Shown: piece after piece, positions 57,608 through 64,000 of the stretch
Layout: each line of letters begins with the position of its first letter
Position numbering within the stretch: position 1 is the first letter of the stretch
Assembly: GCF_040214835.1 (NCBI RefSeq)
Contig: NZ_CP157874.1
Span: 1,058,001 to 1,122,000, forward strand
Origin: Pseudomonas asiatica
GTDB lineage: Bacteria; Pseudomonadota; Gammaproteobacteria; Pseudomonadales; Pseudomonadaceae
Direction: 5' to 3'
DNA: 64,000 bases
Made by a program: the position numbers and the translations under genes
Notes under the pieces: model-generated
The model's input: the letters and a program-made list of their open reading frames with translations, nothing else
Told to the model about the DNA's origin: nothing
Database searches by the model: none

Positions 57608-58462
57608 ATGCCCGAACATCCGCTCCATCGCTTCTTTACCTCGCAGCGGCCCCGGCCGACATTCGAGTGGGAGCGTTACCAGCAGCGCGATGTGCTGATC
57701 ATCGACCATCCCCGTTGCCAGGCGGTGTTCAGCCGCCAGGGTGCGCAACTGCTGCATTTTCAACCAGCGGGTGAACGGCCCTGGCTGTGGTGCGCCGAGC
57801 AGTGGCCGCAAGTGGGGGCGATCCGCGGTGGTGTGCCGGTGTGCTGGCCATGGTATGGCCGCCACCCCAGCGAGGACTTGTGGCCGGCCCATGGCTGGGC
57901 GCGCCTGCTCGACTGGAAGCTGGTGGACAGCCGCGAGGACGAAGAGGGCGTAACCCTGAAATGGCGGCTGGACCTGTGCGACTGGCAGGTCGACCTGCAT
58001 GCCCGGCTGGGTAGCCGCATGGAGCTCAGCCTGAGCACCGAGCACCAGGACAGCGAACCCTGCCAGCTGAGCCATGCCCTGCTGGCCTACTGGCGCATCA
58101 GTGACGTGTCCGAGATAGCGCTGTCCGGGCTGGAGGATATAGAAGGCTACGACCGCCTGAACCGCCAGGCCTGCCGTGAAGATGGCGCGCTTAAGCTCAA
58201 GGGCGGCTGCCAGAAGGTCTACCCCGGCACGCCGCGGGTGCAACTGCAGGACCCGGCCTGGCAGCGCGAGCTGTGCATCGATACCGGTGACAGCGACGAC
58301 ACGGTGGTCTGGCACCCGGGCAACCGCCCGCTGATGGGCGTGACCGGGCGTGAATGCCAGCGCTTCGTCTGTGTCGAGGCCGCCAGCGGCAGTGGCGAGG
58401 GCCTGAGCCTGGCGCCGGGGCAGCGTGCCCACCTGCGCCTGCAGGCACACCGGCTCAGTTGA
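57608..58462 (+). CDS. D-hexose-6-phosphate mutarotase (aldose 1-epimerase family)
   Basis: The 284-residue protein is a galactose-mutarotase-like beta-sandwich of the YeaD group, which interconverts the anomers of hexose-6-phosphates. Seen are [38 protein letters not shown] with the substrate Arg, [14 protein letters not shown] with the catalytic His, and [21 protein letters not shown] near the end with the catalytic Glu. It would feed G6P to Zwf in the right anomer. Its end overlaps the convergent hexR by eight bases. Confidence 0.9.
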   Translation: MPEHPLHRFFTSQRPRPTFEWERYQQRDVLIIDHPRCQAVFSRQGAQLLHFQPAGERPWLWCAEQWPQVGAIRGGVPVCWPWYGRHPSEDLWPAHGWARLLDWKLVDSREDEEGVTLKWRLDLCDWQVDLHARLGSRMELSLSTEHQDSEPCQLSHALLAYWRISDVSEIALSGLEDIEGYDRLNRQACREDGALKLKGGCQKVYPGTPRVQLQDPAWQRELCIDTGDSDDTVVWHPGNRPLMGVTGRECQRFVCVEAASGSGEGLSLAPGQRAHLRLQAHRLS

Positions 58463-59327
58463 GCTCGTCGTCCTCGATCGGGTAGCGGCTGGCGTTGAGG
58501 CTTTCCTTGATCTTGCGCAGGTGCGGCTGGAAGTCCACGCCGCGACGCAGGGTCATGCCGGTGGCCAGCACATCGAGCACGGTCAGCTGGATGATCCGCG
58601 AGGTCATCGGCATGTAGATGTCGGTGTCTTCCGGCAGCGGAATGTGCAGGCTCAGGCTGCAGGCATTGGCCAGTGGCGAACCGGCGGCGGTCAGGCCCAG
58701 CACCGAGGCGCCGTTTTCCCGGGCCAGGCGGGCCACCTCGACCAGTTCGCGGGTGCGCCCGGTGTAGGAGATGATCACGAACAGGTCGCCGGTGTGTGCC
58801 ACCGAGGCCAGCATGCGCTGCATCAGCACATCGGCGTGGGCCGATACTGCCAGGTTGAAGCGGAAGAACTTGTGCTGGGCGTCCAGCGCCACCGGGGCCG
58901 AGGCTCCCAGGCCGAAGAAGTGGATCTGCCGGGCCTGGATCATCATGTCCACGGCACGGCTGACCTGCTGCGGGTCGAGCTGCTGGCAGGCGCTGTCGAG
59001 CGAGGCGATGGCACTGGCGAAGATCTTCTGGGTGTAGGCGGCCGGGTCGTCGTCAGCCTCCACCGCGCGGCTGACGTAGGCGGCGCCGCTGGCCAGGCTC
59101 TGCGCCAGCTGCAGCTTGAGCTCGGGGTAGCCGCTGACGCCGAACGAGCGGCAGAAGCGGTTGACGGTCGGTTCGCTGACCTTGGCCGCCTGGGCCAGCG
59201 CAGCGATGCTGAAACGGGTGGCTTGTTGCGGGTTGAGCAGGATGACTTCGGCGACTTTGCGTTCGGCCTTGTTCAGCTCGTCGAGGCGGCCCTGGATCTG
59301 TTCCAGGAGGTTTCGCACGCGGTCCAT
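58455..59327 (-). CDS. hexR: Repressor HexR (RpiR family)
   Basis: The 290-residue regulator has an N-terminal RpiR helix-turn-helix ([41 protein letters not shown]) and a C-terminal SIS domain at about 125-260 ([50 protein letters not shown]) that binds KDPG. In P. putida it represses zwf-pgl-eda, edd-glk and gap and is released by KDPG. The ATG at 59327 is preceded by AAGGACACACCCC. It diverges from zwf. Confidence 0.95.
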   Translation of the reverse strand: MDRVRNLLEQIQGRLDELNKAERKVAEVILLNPQQATRFSIAALAQAAKVSEPTVNRFCRSFGVSGYPELKLQLAQSLASGAAYVSRAVEADDDPAAYTQKIFASAIASLDSACQQLDPQQVSRAVDMMIQARQIHFFGLGASAPVALDAQHKFFRFNLAVSAHADVLMQRMLASVAHTGDLFVIISYTGRTRELVEVARLARENGASVLGLTAAGSPLANACSLSLHIPLPEDTDIYMPMTSRIIQLTVLDVLATGMTLRRGVDFQPHLRKIKESLNASRYPIEDDELN

Positions 59328-59448
59328 GGGGTGTGTCCTTGGGTCGGGAAGACAGCCGGCTGTGGGAGCAGCAGGCTTTTTGCACGGTCGTCTATCGTAC
59401 TGTCGGCGCGGTTGACGTACCACTTGTCTGTAACACTTGTGTGTAATG

Positions 59449-59465
59449 TTGTGGTTTTTACTACA
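59449..59465. promoter_or_regulatory. Degenerate HexR-type operator before zwf
   Basis: TTGT-GGTTTTT-ACTA-CA matches TTGT-N7-ACAA at seven of eight fixed positions. It lies 66-82 bases before the zwf start, in an AT-rich promoter region, with the TTGT/ACA bases symmetric. It could control both zwf and the divergent hexR. Confidence 0.5.
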
Positions 59466-59530
59466 TTATCCCTTGAAAACCGTATGTGAAAGCGGTATTC
59501 CTAGACCAACTTTAGGAAAGAACCAACATC

Positions 59531-61000
59531 ATGGCTGCGATCAGTGTCGAACCTTGCACCTTTGCCCTGTTTGGCGCCCTCGGCGACCTGGCATTGCGCA
59601 AGCTGTTTCCTGCGCTCTACCAGCTCGACCGGGCCAACCTGTTGCACCCGGAAACCCGCCTGCTGGCGCTGGCCCGCGAGGCCGGTAGCGCGCAGGGCCA
59701 CCTGGACAGCATCGAAGCGCACCTGCGCCGGCATGTGCCCGAGGCCGATATCGAGCCCGCCGCGCTGGGCCGTTTCCTCGCCAGGCTGAGCTACCAGCAC
59801 CTGGACTTCCTCCAGCCCGAGGGCTACCAGGCCCTGGCCGAGCAGTTGCCGGGCGAGCTGCCGCTGATCGCCTACTTCGCCACCGCTGCGGCGGTGTACG
59901 GGGCCATCTGCGAAAACCTCGACAAGGCCGGGCTGGCCGAACGCACCCGGGTGGTACTGGAGAAGCCCATTGGCCACGACCTGGAGTCGTCGCGCCGGGT
60001 CAACGATGCCGTGGCGCGGTTCTTCCCAGAGAGCCGGGTCTACCGCATCGACCACTACCTGGGCAAGGAAACGGTACAGAACCTGATCGCCCTGCGTTTC
60101 GCCAACAGCCTGTTCGAAACCCAGTGGAACCAGAATTCCATCTCCCATGTGGAGATCACCGTCGCCGAGAAGGTCGGTATCGAAGGCCGCTGGGGCTACT
60201 TCGACAAGGCCGGCCAGCTGCGCGACATGATCCAGAACCACCTGCTGCAGCTGCTGTGCCTGATCGCCATGGACCCGCCCAGCGAACTGTCGGCCGATGC
60301 CATCCGTGACGAGAAGGTCAAGGTACTAAAGGCCCTGGCACCGATCACCGGTGAAGGGCTGAGCACCCGTGTGGTGCGCGGCCAGTACATCGCCGGCTAC
60401 AGCGATGGCAAGCCGGTGCCTGGTTACCTGGAAGAAGACAACGCCAACGCCCAGAGCGACACCGAAACCTTCGTCGCCCTGCGTGCCGACATCCGCAACT
60501 GGCGCTGGTCGGGGGTGCCGTTCTACCTGCGTACCGGCAAGCGCATGCCGCAGAAGCTGTCGCAGATCGTCATCCACTTCAAGGAAACGCCGCACTACAT
60601 CTTCGCCCCGGAACAGCGTTTGCAGATCGGTAACAAGCTGATCATCCGCCTGCAACCGGACGAAGGCATCTCTTTGCGGGTGATGACCAAGGAGCAGGGC
60701 CTGGACAAAGGCATGCAACTGCGCAGCGGCCCGTTGCAGCTGAATTTCTCCGATACCTGGCGCAGTGCACGGATTCCGGATGCCTACGAGCGGCTCTTGC
60801 TCGAAGTGATGCGCGGTAACCAGAACCTGTTCGTGCGCAAGGACGAAATCGAGTATGCCTGGAAGTGGTGCGACCAGCTGATCGCCGGCTGGCGTAACGC
60901 GGGCGATGCGCCCAAGCCATACGCGGCAGGCTCTTGGGGGCCGATGAGCTCGATTGCACTGATCACACGCGATGGGAGGTCGTGGTATGGGGATATCTGA
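59531..61000 (+). CDS. zwf: Glucose-6-phosphate 1-dehydrogenase
   Basis: The 489-residue enzyme oxidises G6P to 6-phosphogluconolactone. The coenzyme loop [22 protein letters not shown] is at about 9-30, [11 protein letters not shown] follows near 145, and the active-site lysine and His lie in [14 protein letters not shown] near 175. The C-terminal beta domain contains [18 protein letters not shown]. It leads the zwf-pgl-eda operon. The stop overlaps pgl by 14 bases. Confidence 0.97.
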   Translation: MAAISVEPCTFALFGALGDLALRKLFPALYQLDRANLLHPETRLLALAREAGSAQGHLDSIEAHLRRHVPEADIEPAALGRFLARLSYQHLDFLQPEGYQALAEQLPGELPLIAYFATAAAVYGAICENLDKAGLAERTRVVLEKPIGHDLESSRRVNDAVARFFPESRVYRIDHYLGKETVQNLIALRFANSLFETQWNQNSISHVEITVAEKVGIEGRWGYFDKAGQLRDMIQNHLLQLLCLIAMDPPSELSADAIRDEKVKVLKALAPITGEGLSTRVVRGQYIAGYSDGKPVPGYLEEDNANAQSDTETFVALRADIRNWRWSGVPFYLRTGKRMPQKLSQIVIHFKETPHYIFAPEQRLQIGNKLIIRLQPDEGISLRVMTKEQGLDKGMQLRSGPLQLNFSDTWRSARIPDAYERLLLEVMRGNQNLFVRKDEIEYAWKWCDQLIAGWRNAGDAPKPYAAGSWGPMSSIALITRDGRSWYGDI

Positions 61001-61700
61001 ACTGAAACTGCCAGCGGCTGTGAAGGTACACGAGCTGGCGGATGCCAAGGCTCTGGCCGCGACCCAGGCCCATGACGTGGCCGAGCGCCTGCGCGCGGCC
61101 ATTGCCGCCAAGGGCCAGGCCTGCGTGGTGCTGTCCGGTGGCCGCAGCCCGGTGCCGTTCCTCGAGCAGCTGGCCAGCGAAAACCTCGACTGGGCCAAGG
61201 TCACCGTCAGCCTGGCCGATGAGCGCTGGGTGCCGGTGGAGCACGCCGACAGCAACGCCGGCCTGCTGGCCCGCCACCTGTTCAAGGGCGCGGCGGCCAA
61301 GGCCCGCTTCGTTGGCCTTTACCAGCAGGCGGAGAACCTCGATGCCGCCGCGGGCAAGGCCGATCAGGCCCTGGCCGAACTGCCGCCGATCGACGTACTG
61401 GTGCTGGGCATGGGGGATGATGGCCATACCGCTTCGCTGTTCCCTGCCAGCCCCAACCTGGAGGCAGGCCTCGACCTGGCCAACCCACGCCGCTGCCTGC
61501 CCTTGCTGGCACCGAGCGTGCCGCGCCAGCGCCTGTCGATGACCCGCTCGCTGCTGGCCAGCTCCGCCTTTACCGCGCTGTCCGTACAAGGGCAGGGCAA
61601 GCTCGCTACCCTGCGCGCCGCGCTGGCTGGCACCGACCTTACCGAAATGCCGATTCGCGCTTTTCTTCACGACCCCCTGGACATCTACTGGTGCCCATGA
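60987..61700 (+). CDS. pgl: 6-Phosphogluconolactonase
   Basis: The 237-residue enzyme hydrolyses 6-phosphogluconolactone. Family motifs are [17 protein letters not shown] near 38-54, [25 protein letters not shown], and [18 protein letters not shown] near 140. The ATG at 60987 has GGGAGG eight bases upstream, which favours it over the ATG at 60972. Overlap with zwf implies coupled translation. Confidence 0.95.
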   Translation: MGISELKLPAAVKVHELADAKALAATQAHDVAERLRAAIAAKGQACVVLSGGRSPVPFLEQLASENLDWAKVTVSLADERWVPVEHADSNAGLLARHLFKGAAAKARFVGLYQQAENLDAAAGKADQALAELPPIDVLVLGMGDDGHTASLFPASPNLEAGLDLANPRRCLPLLAPSVPRQRLSMTRSLLASSAFTALSVQGQGKLATLRAALAGTDLTEMPIRAFLHDPLDIYWCP

Positions 61701-61717
61701 GCCAAGGATCCACAGTC

Positions 61718-62398
61718 ATGACCACCCTCGAACGCCCACAGCCCAAGCTCTCGATGGCCGACAAAGCCGCACGGATCGACGCCATTTGCGAAAAGGCGCG
61801 CATCCTGCCGGTGATCACCATCGCCCGTGAGGAAGACATCCTGCCGCTGGCTGACGCCCTGGCCGCCGGCGGTATCCGTACCCTGGAAGTGACCTTGCGC
61901 TCGCAATATGGCCTGAAGGCCATCCAGGTGTTGCGTGAGCAGCGCCCGGAGCTTTGTGTCGGCGCCGGCACCGTGCTCGATCGCGGCATGTTCGCCGCCG
62001 TTGAAGCTGCGGGTGCGCAATTCGTCGTTACCCCTGGCATTACCCAGGACATTCTCGAAGCCGGTGTGGACAGCGCGATCCCGCTGCTGCCAGGCATCAG
62101 CACACCGTCCGAAATCATGATGGGCTACGCCCTGGGCTACCGCCGCTTCAAGCTGTTCCCGGCGGAGATCAGCGGCGGCGTGGCGGCGATCAAGGCCTTT
62201 GGCGGCCCGTTCGGCGATATTCGTTTCTGCCCTACGGGCGGTGTGAACCCGGCCAACGTGCGCAATTACATGGCGCTGCCCAATGTGATGTGCGTGGGTG
62301 GTACCTGGATGCTCGACAGCAGCTGGATCAAGAACGGCGACTGGGCGCGGATCGAAGCGTGCAGCGCGGAGGCGATGGTGCTGCTGGACGCCAACTGA
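61718..62398 (+). CDS. eda: KDPG aldolase
   Basis: The 226-residue class I aldolase splits KDPG to pyruvate and glyceraldehyde-3-phosphate. Active-site segments are PVITIAREEDILPLADALAAGGIRTLEVTLRS with catalytic Glu, CVGAGTVLDRGMF, FVVTPGITQDILEA and the Schiff-base lysine in RRFKLFPAEISGG near 147. The start MTTLERP at 61718, with AAGGATCC before it, matches the P. putida enzyme I recall. Two upstream ATGs overlap pgl. A terminator follows 25 bases after the stop. Confidence 0.96.
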   Translation: MTTLERPQPKLSMADKAARIDAICEKARILPVITIAREEDILPLADALAAGGIRTLEVTLRSQYGLKAIQVLREQRPELCVGAGTVLDRGMFAAVEAAGAQFVVTPGITQDILEAGVDSAIPLLPGISTPSEIMMGYALGYRRFKLFPAEISGGVAAIKAFGGPFGDIRFCPTGGVNPANVRNYMALPNVMCVGGTWMLDSSWIKNGDWARIEACSAEAMVLLDAN

Positions 62399-62423
62399 AT
62401 TTGTTGTGTGCTTTACGGCTTGT

Positions 62424-62451
62424 GGGGCGCTTGGTCGGCGCCCCTTTTTTT
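62424..62451 (+). terminator. Terminator of zwf-pgl-eda
   Basis: GGGGCGC-TTGGTCG-GCGCCCC is a perfect 7-bp stem with a seven-base loop followed by seven T residues. Confidence 0.93.
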
Positions 62452-62470
62452 GCCTGGAGATCTTGCAGCG

Positions 62471-62580
62471 CTTGTACCGGCCCTTTCGCGGGTGAACCCG
62501 CTCCCACAGGTACTTTACAGATGCTGAGTGCAGCGCGATCCCTGTGGGAGCGGGTTCACCCGCGAAGAGGCCGGCACAGG
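62471..62580. repeat. REP pair, GCGGGTTCACCCGC variant
   Basis: Arms at 62471-62510 and 62541-62580 share CCTGTGGGAGCGGGTTCACC. Both arms carry the variant centre GGGTTCACCC (complement GGGTGAACCC) not seen in other pairs of the window, and match each other almost perfectly. Confidence 0.92.
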
Positions 62581-62584
62581 CCAA

Positions 62585-62615
62585 CAAAAAAGCCCGCATC
62601 AAACGATGCGGGCTT
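62585..62615 (-). terminator. Terminator of leuA
   Basis: On the reverse strand AAGCCCGCATC-GTTT-GATGCGGGCTT forms an 11-bp stem followed by a T run. It lies 22 bases after the leuA stop. Confidence 0.94.
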
Positions 62616-62636
62616 CCTCATTCATTGCGGCACGGC

Positions 62637-64000
62637 TCAGGCCGCCTTGGCTTCCTGCAGGCTCAGCGAGCGGTTCAGCGCGCTGAACAGTGCCTTGAAG
62701 CTGGCCGTGGTGATGTTTTCATCGATACCCACACCATGCACCGGGCGGCCACCGGCCACGCGCAGTTCGATATAGGCCGCGGCCTTGGCATTGGTACCGG
62801 CGCCAATGGCATGCTCGTTGTAGTCCATGATCTCCACGGCAATCGGCAGGCCGGCCACCAGTGCTTCCAGTGCGCCGTTGCCCTTGCCGCGCCAGTGCAG
62901 GGTGGTTTCGCCTTCACCGGCGACTTCCACTTCCACGGCGCTGTGGCCGTTCTCTTCCTGCAGGCGGTGGCTGACCAGCGCGTACGGGGCGTTGGCCTGG
63001 AGGTATTCCTTGTGCAGCAGGCTGTAGATCTGCTGGGCGGTCATTTCCAGGCCCAGGCGGTCGGTTTCACCCTGTACTACCTGGCTGAACTCGATCTGCA
63101 TGCGGCGCGGCAGGCTGATGCCGTATTCCTGCTCGAGCAGGTAGGTGATGCCGCCTTTGCCCGACTGGCTGTTGACGCGGATTACCGCCTCGTAGCTGCG
63201 GCCGATGTCGGCCGGGTCGATCGGCAAGTAAGGCACTTCCCACAGCTCGCCTTCCTGCTGCTTGGCGAAGCCCTTGCGGATGGCATCCTGGTGCGAGCCG
63301 GAGAACGCGGTGTGGACCAGGTCGCCCACGTACGGGTGGCGTGGGTGCACCGGCAGCTGGTTGCACTCTTCGACCACCTTGCGCACGCCGTCGATGTCGG
63401 AGAAGTCCAGCAGCGGGTCGATGCCCTGGGTGTAGAGGTTCAACGCCAGGGTCACCAGGTCGACGTTACCGGTACGCTCGCCGTTGCCGAACAGGCAGCC
63501 TTCGGCGCGATCGGCACCGGCCATCAGGCCCAGTTCGGTGGCGGCAATGCCGGTGCCACGGTCGTTGTGGCAGTGCAGGCTGATGATCACGCTGTCGCGA
63601 CGGCTGACATTACGGCAGAACCATTCGATCTGGTCGGCGTAGATGTTCGGGGTGGACACTTCCACGGTGGCCGGCAGGTTGAGGATGATCTTGTGCTCGG
63701 GGGTAGGGTTCCACACCTCGATGACCGCGTCGCAGACTTCCTTGGCGAACTCCATCTCGGTGGCGCTGAAGGTTTCCGGCGAGTACTGGAAAGTCCACTG
63801 GGTTTCCGGCTGCTGGGCGGCGTACTTGACGAACAGCTTGGCCGCGTTCACCGCGATGTCCTTCACGCCTTGCTTGTCCTGGTTGAAGACGATGCGGCGG
63901 AACGACGGGCTGGTGGCGTTGTACAGGTGGACGATGGCCTTCTTCGCCCCGCGCAGCGACTCGAAGGTGCGGGCGATGAGGTCTTCACGGGCCTGGGTGA
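62637..64000 (-). CDS. leuA: 2-Isopropylmalate synthase, C-terminal part
   Basis: The gene runs off the right edge, and about 453 codons of the 3' part are present. LeuA condenses 2-ketoisovalerate and acetyl-CoA in leucine synthesis. The catalytic TIM barrel shows [44 protein letters not shown] with the metal-binding HCHNDRG. The C-terminal regulatory domain is present ([31 protein letters not shown]). The reading frame continues open from 63867 to 64000, with [20 protein letters not shown] before the first internal Met, as expected. Length and motifs match the longer beta/gammaproteobacterial form. Confidence 0.95.
   Translation of the reverse strand, partial: TQAREDLIARTFESLRGAKKAIVHLYNATSPSFRRIVFNQDKQGVKDIAVNAAKLFVKYAAQQPETQWTFQYSPETFSATEMEFAKEVCDAVIEVWNPTPEHKIILNLPATVEVSTPNIYADQIEWFCRNVSRRDSVIISLHCHNDRGTGIAATELGLMAGADRAEGCLFGNGERTGNVDLVTLALNLYTQGIDPLLDFSDIDGVRKVVEECNQLPVHPRHPYVGDLVHTAFSGSHQDAIRKGFAKQQEGELWEVPYLPIDPADIGRSYEAVIRVNSQSGKGGITYLLEQEYGISLPRRMQIEFSQVVQGETDRLGLEMTAQQIYSLLHKEYLQANAPYALVSHRLQEENGHSAVEVEVAGEGETTLHWRGKGNGALEALVAGLPIAVEIMDYNEHAIGAGTNAKAAAYIELRVAGGRPVHGVGIDENITTASFKALFSALNRSLSLQEAKAA

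Noticed and set aside
59353..59375. Single REP-like fragment (GGCTGTGGGAGCAGCAGG)
   Set aside because: Only part of one arm resembles the REP core and there is no partner, so I do not call it a repeat.

Overview
The window is chromosomal DNA of a high-GC gammaproteobacterium, almost certainly a Pseudomonas of the P. putida group. Gene content and order (hisD-hisC ... valS-holC-pepA-lptFG ... gcvT-sdaA-gcvP-gcvH ... arcC-argI-arcA-arcD ... heme uptake ... gap/edd-glk-gltR-gtrS-gtsABCD-oprB ... hexR/zwf-pgl-eda ... leuA) match, from memory, the arrangement known from P. putida KT2440. The intergenic spaces hold 17 paired inverted REP-type repeats typical of these genomes. No tRNA, rRNA, CRISPR array, prophage or transposase was found.

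Layout. 0-5.7 kb: end of hisD, hisC, an FCD-type regulator with an MFS exporter, an NTF2-like protein overlapping a GIY-YIG protein, and yejK (reverse). 6-16.3 kb: HU protein, rlmF, valS, a small unknown protein, holC and pepA (reverse), lptF-lptG (forward), an RDD membrane protein and a cold-shock protein. 16.6-22.6 kb: the reverse operon gcvH-gcvP-sdaA-gcvT (glycine to serine to pyruvate). 23-28.6 kb: a forward block cstA-yjiX-Cache histidine kinase-LuxR response regulator, meeting a reverse gltS. 28.9-31 kb: a TyrR/GcsR-like sigma-54 activator and a DUF5064 protein. 31-37.8 kb: the arginine deiminase operon arcD-arcA-argI-arcC with a second, divergent arcD paralogue. 37.8-43.5 kb: a DUF454 protein and a heme uptake set (ECF sigma, FecR-type anti-sigma, STN-containing TonB receptor, heme oxygenase). 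43.7-62.4 kb: glucose uptake and Entner-Doudoroff catabolism with its regulators GltR/GtrS and HexR. The right end is the 3' part of leuA.

How the genes work together. OprB and GtsABCD bring glucose across the two membranes, Glk, Zwf, Pgl, Edd and Eda convert it to pyruvate and glyceraldehyde-3-phosphate, and Gap continues downward. HexR-type half-sites (TTGT-N7/8-ACAA) lie between gap and edd and a degenerate one lies before zwf. A-rich motifs of the Hfq/Crc type lie just before gtsA, oprB, the mutarotase gene and cstA, which fits carbon catabolite control.

The least explained part is the 22.6-30.5 kb stretch. The gcvH-cstA intergenic region appears to carry two regulatory systems back to back: a sigma-54 promoter with an upstream dyad resembling the GcsR motif facing gcvH, and tandem CTACGTAG palindromes facing cstA, probably for the LuxR-type regulator encoded downstream of cstA. 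By analogy with BtsSR-BtsT of E. coli, I propose that cstA-yjiX-kinase-regulator is a self-contained system for sensing and importing pyruvate or a similar small carboxylate.
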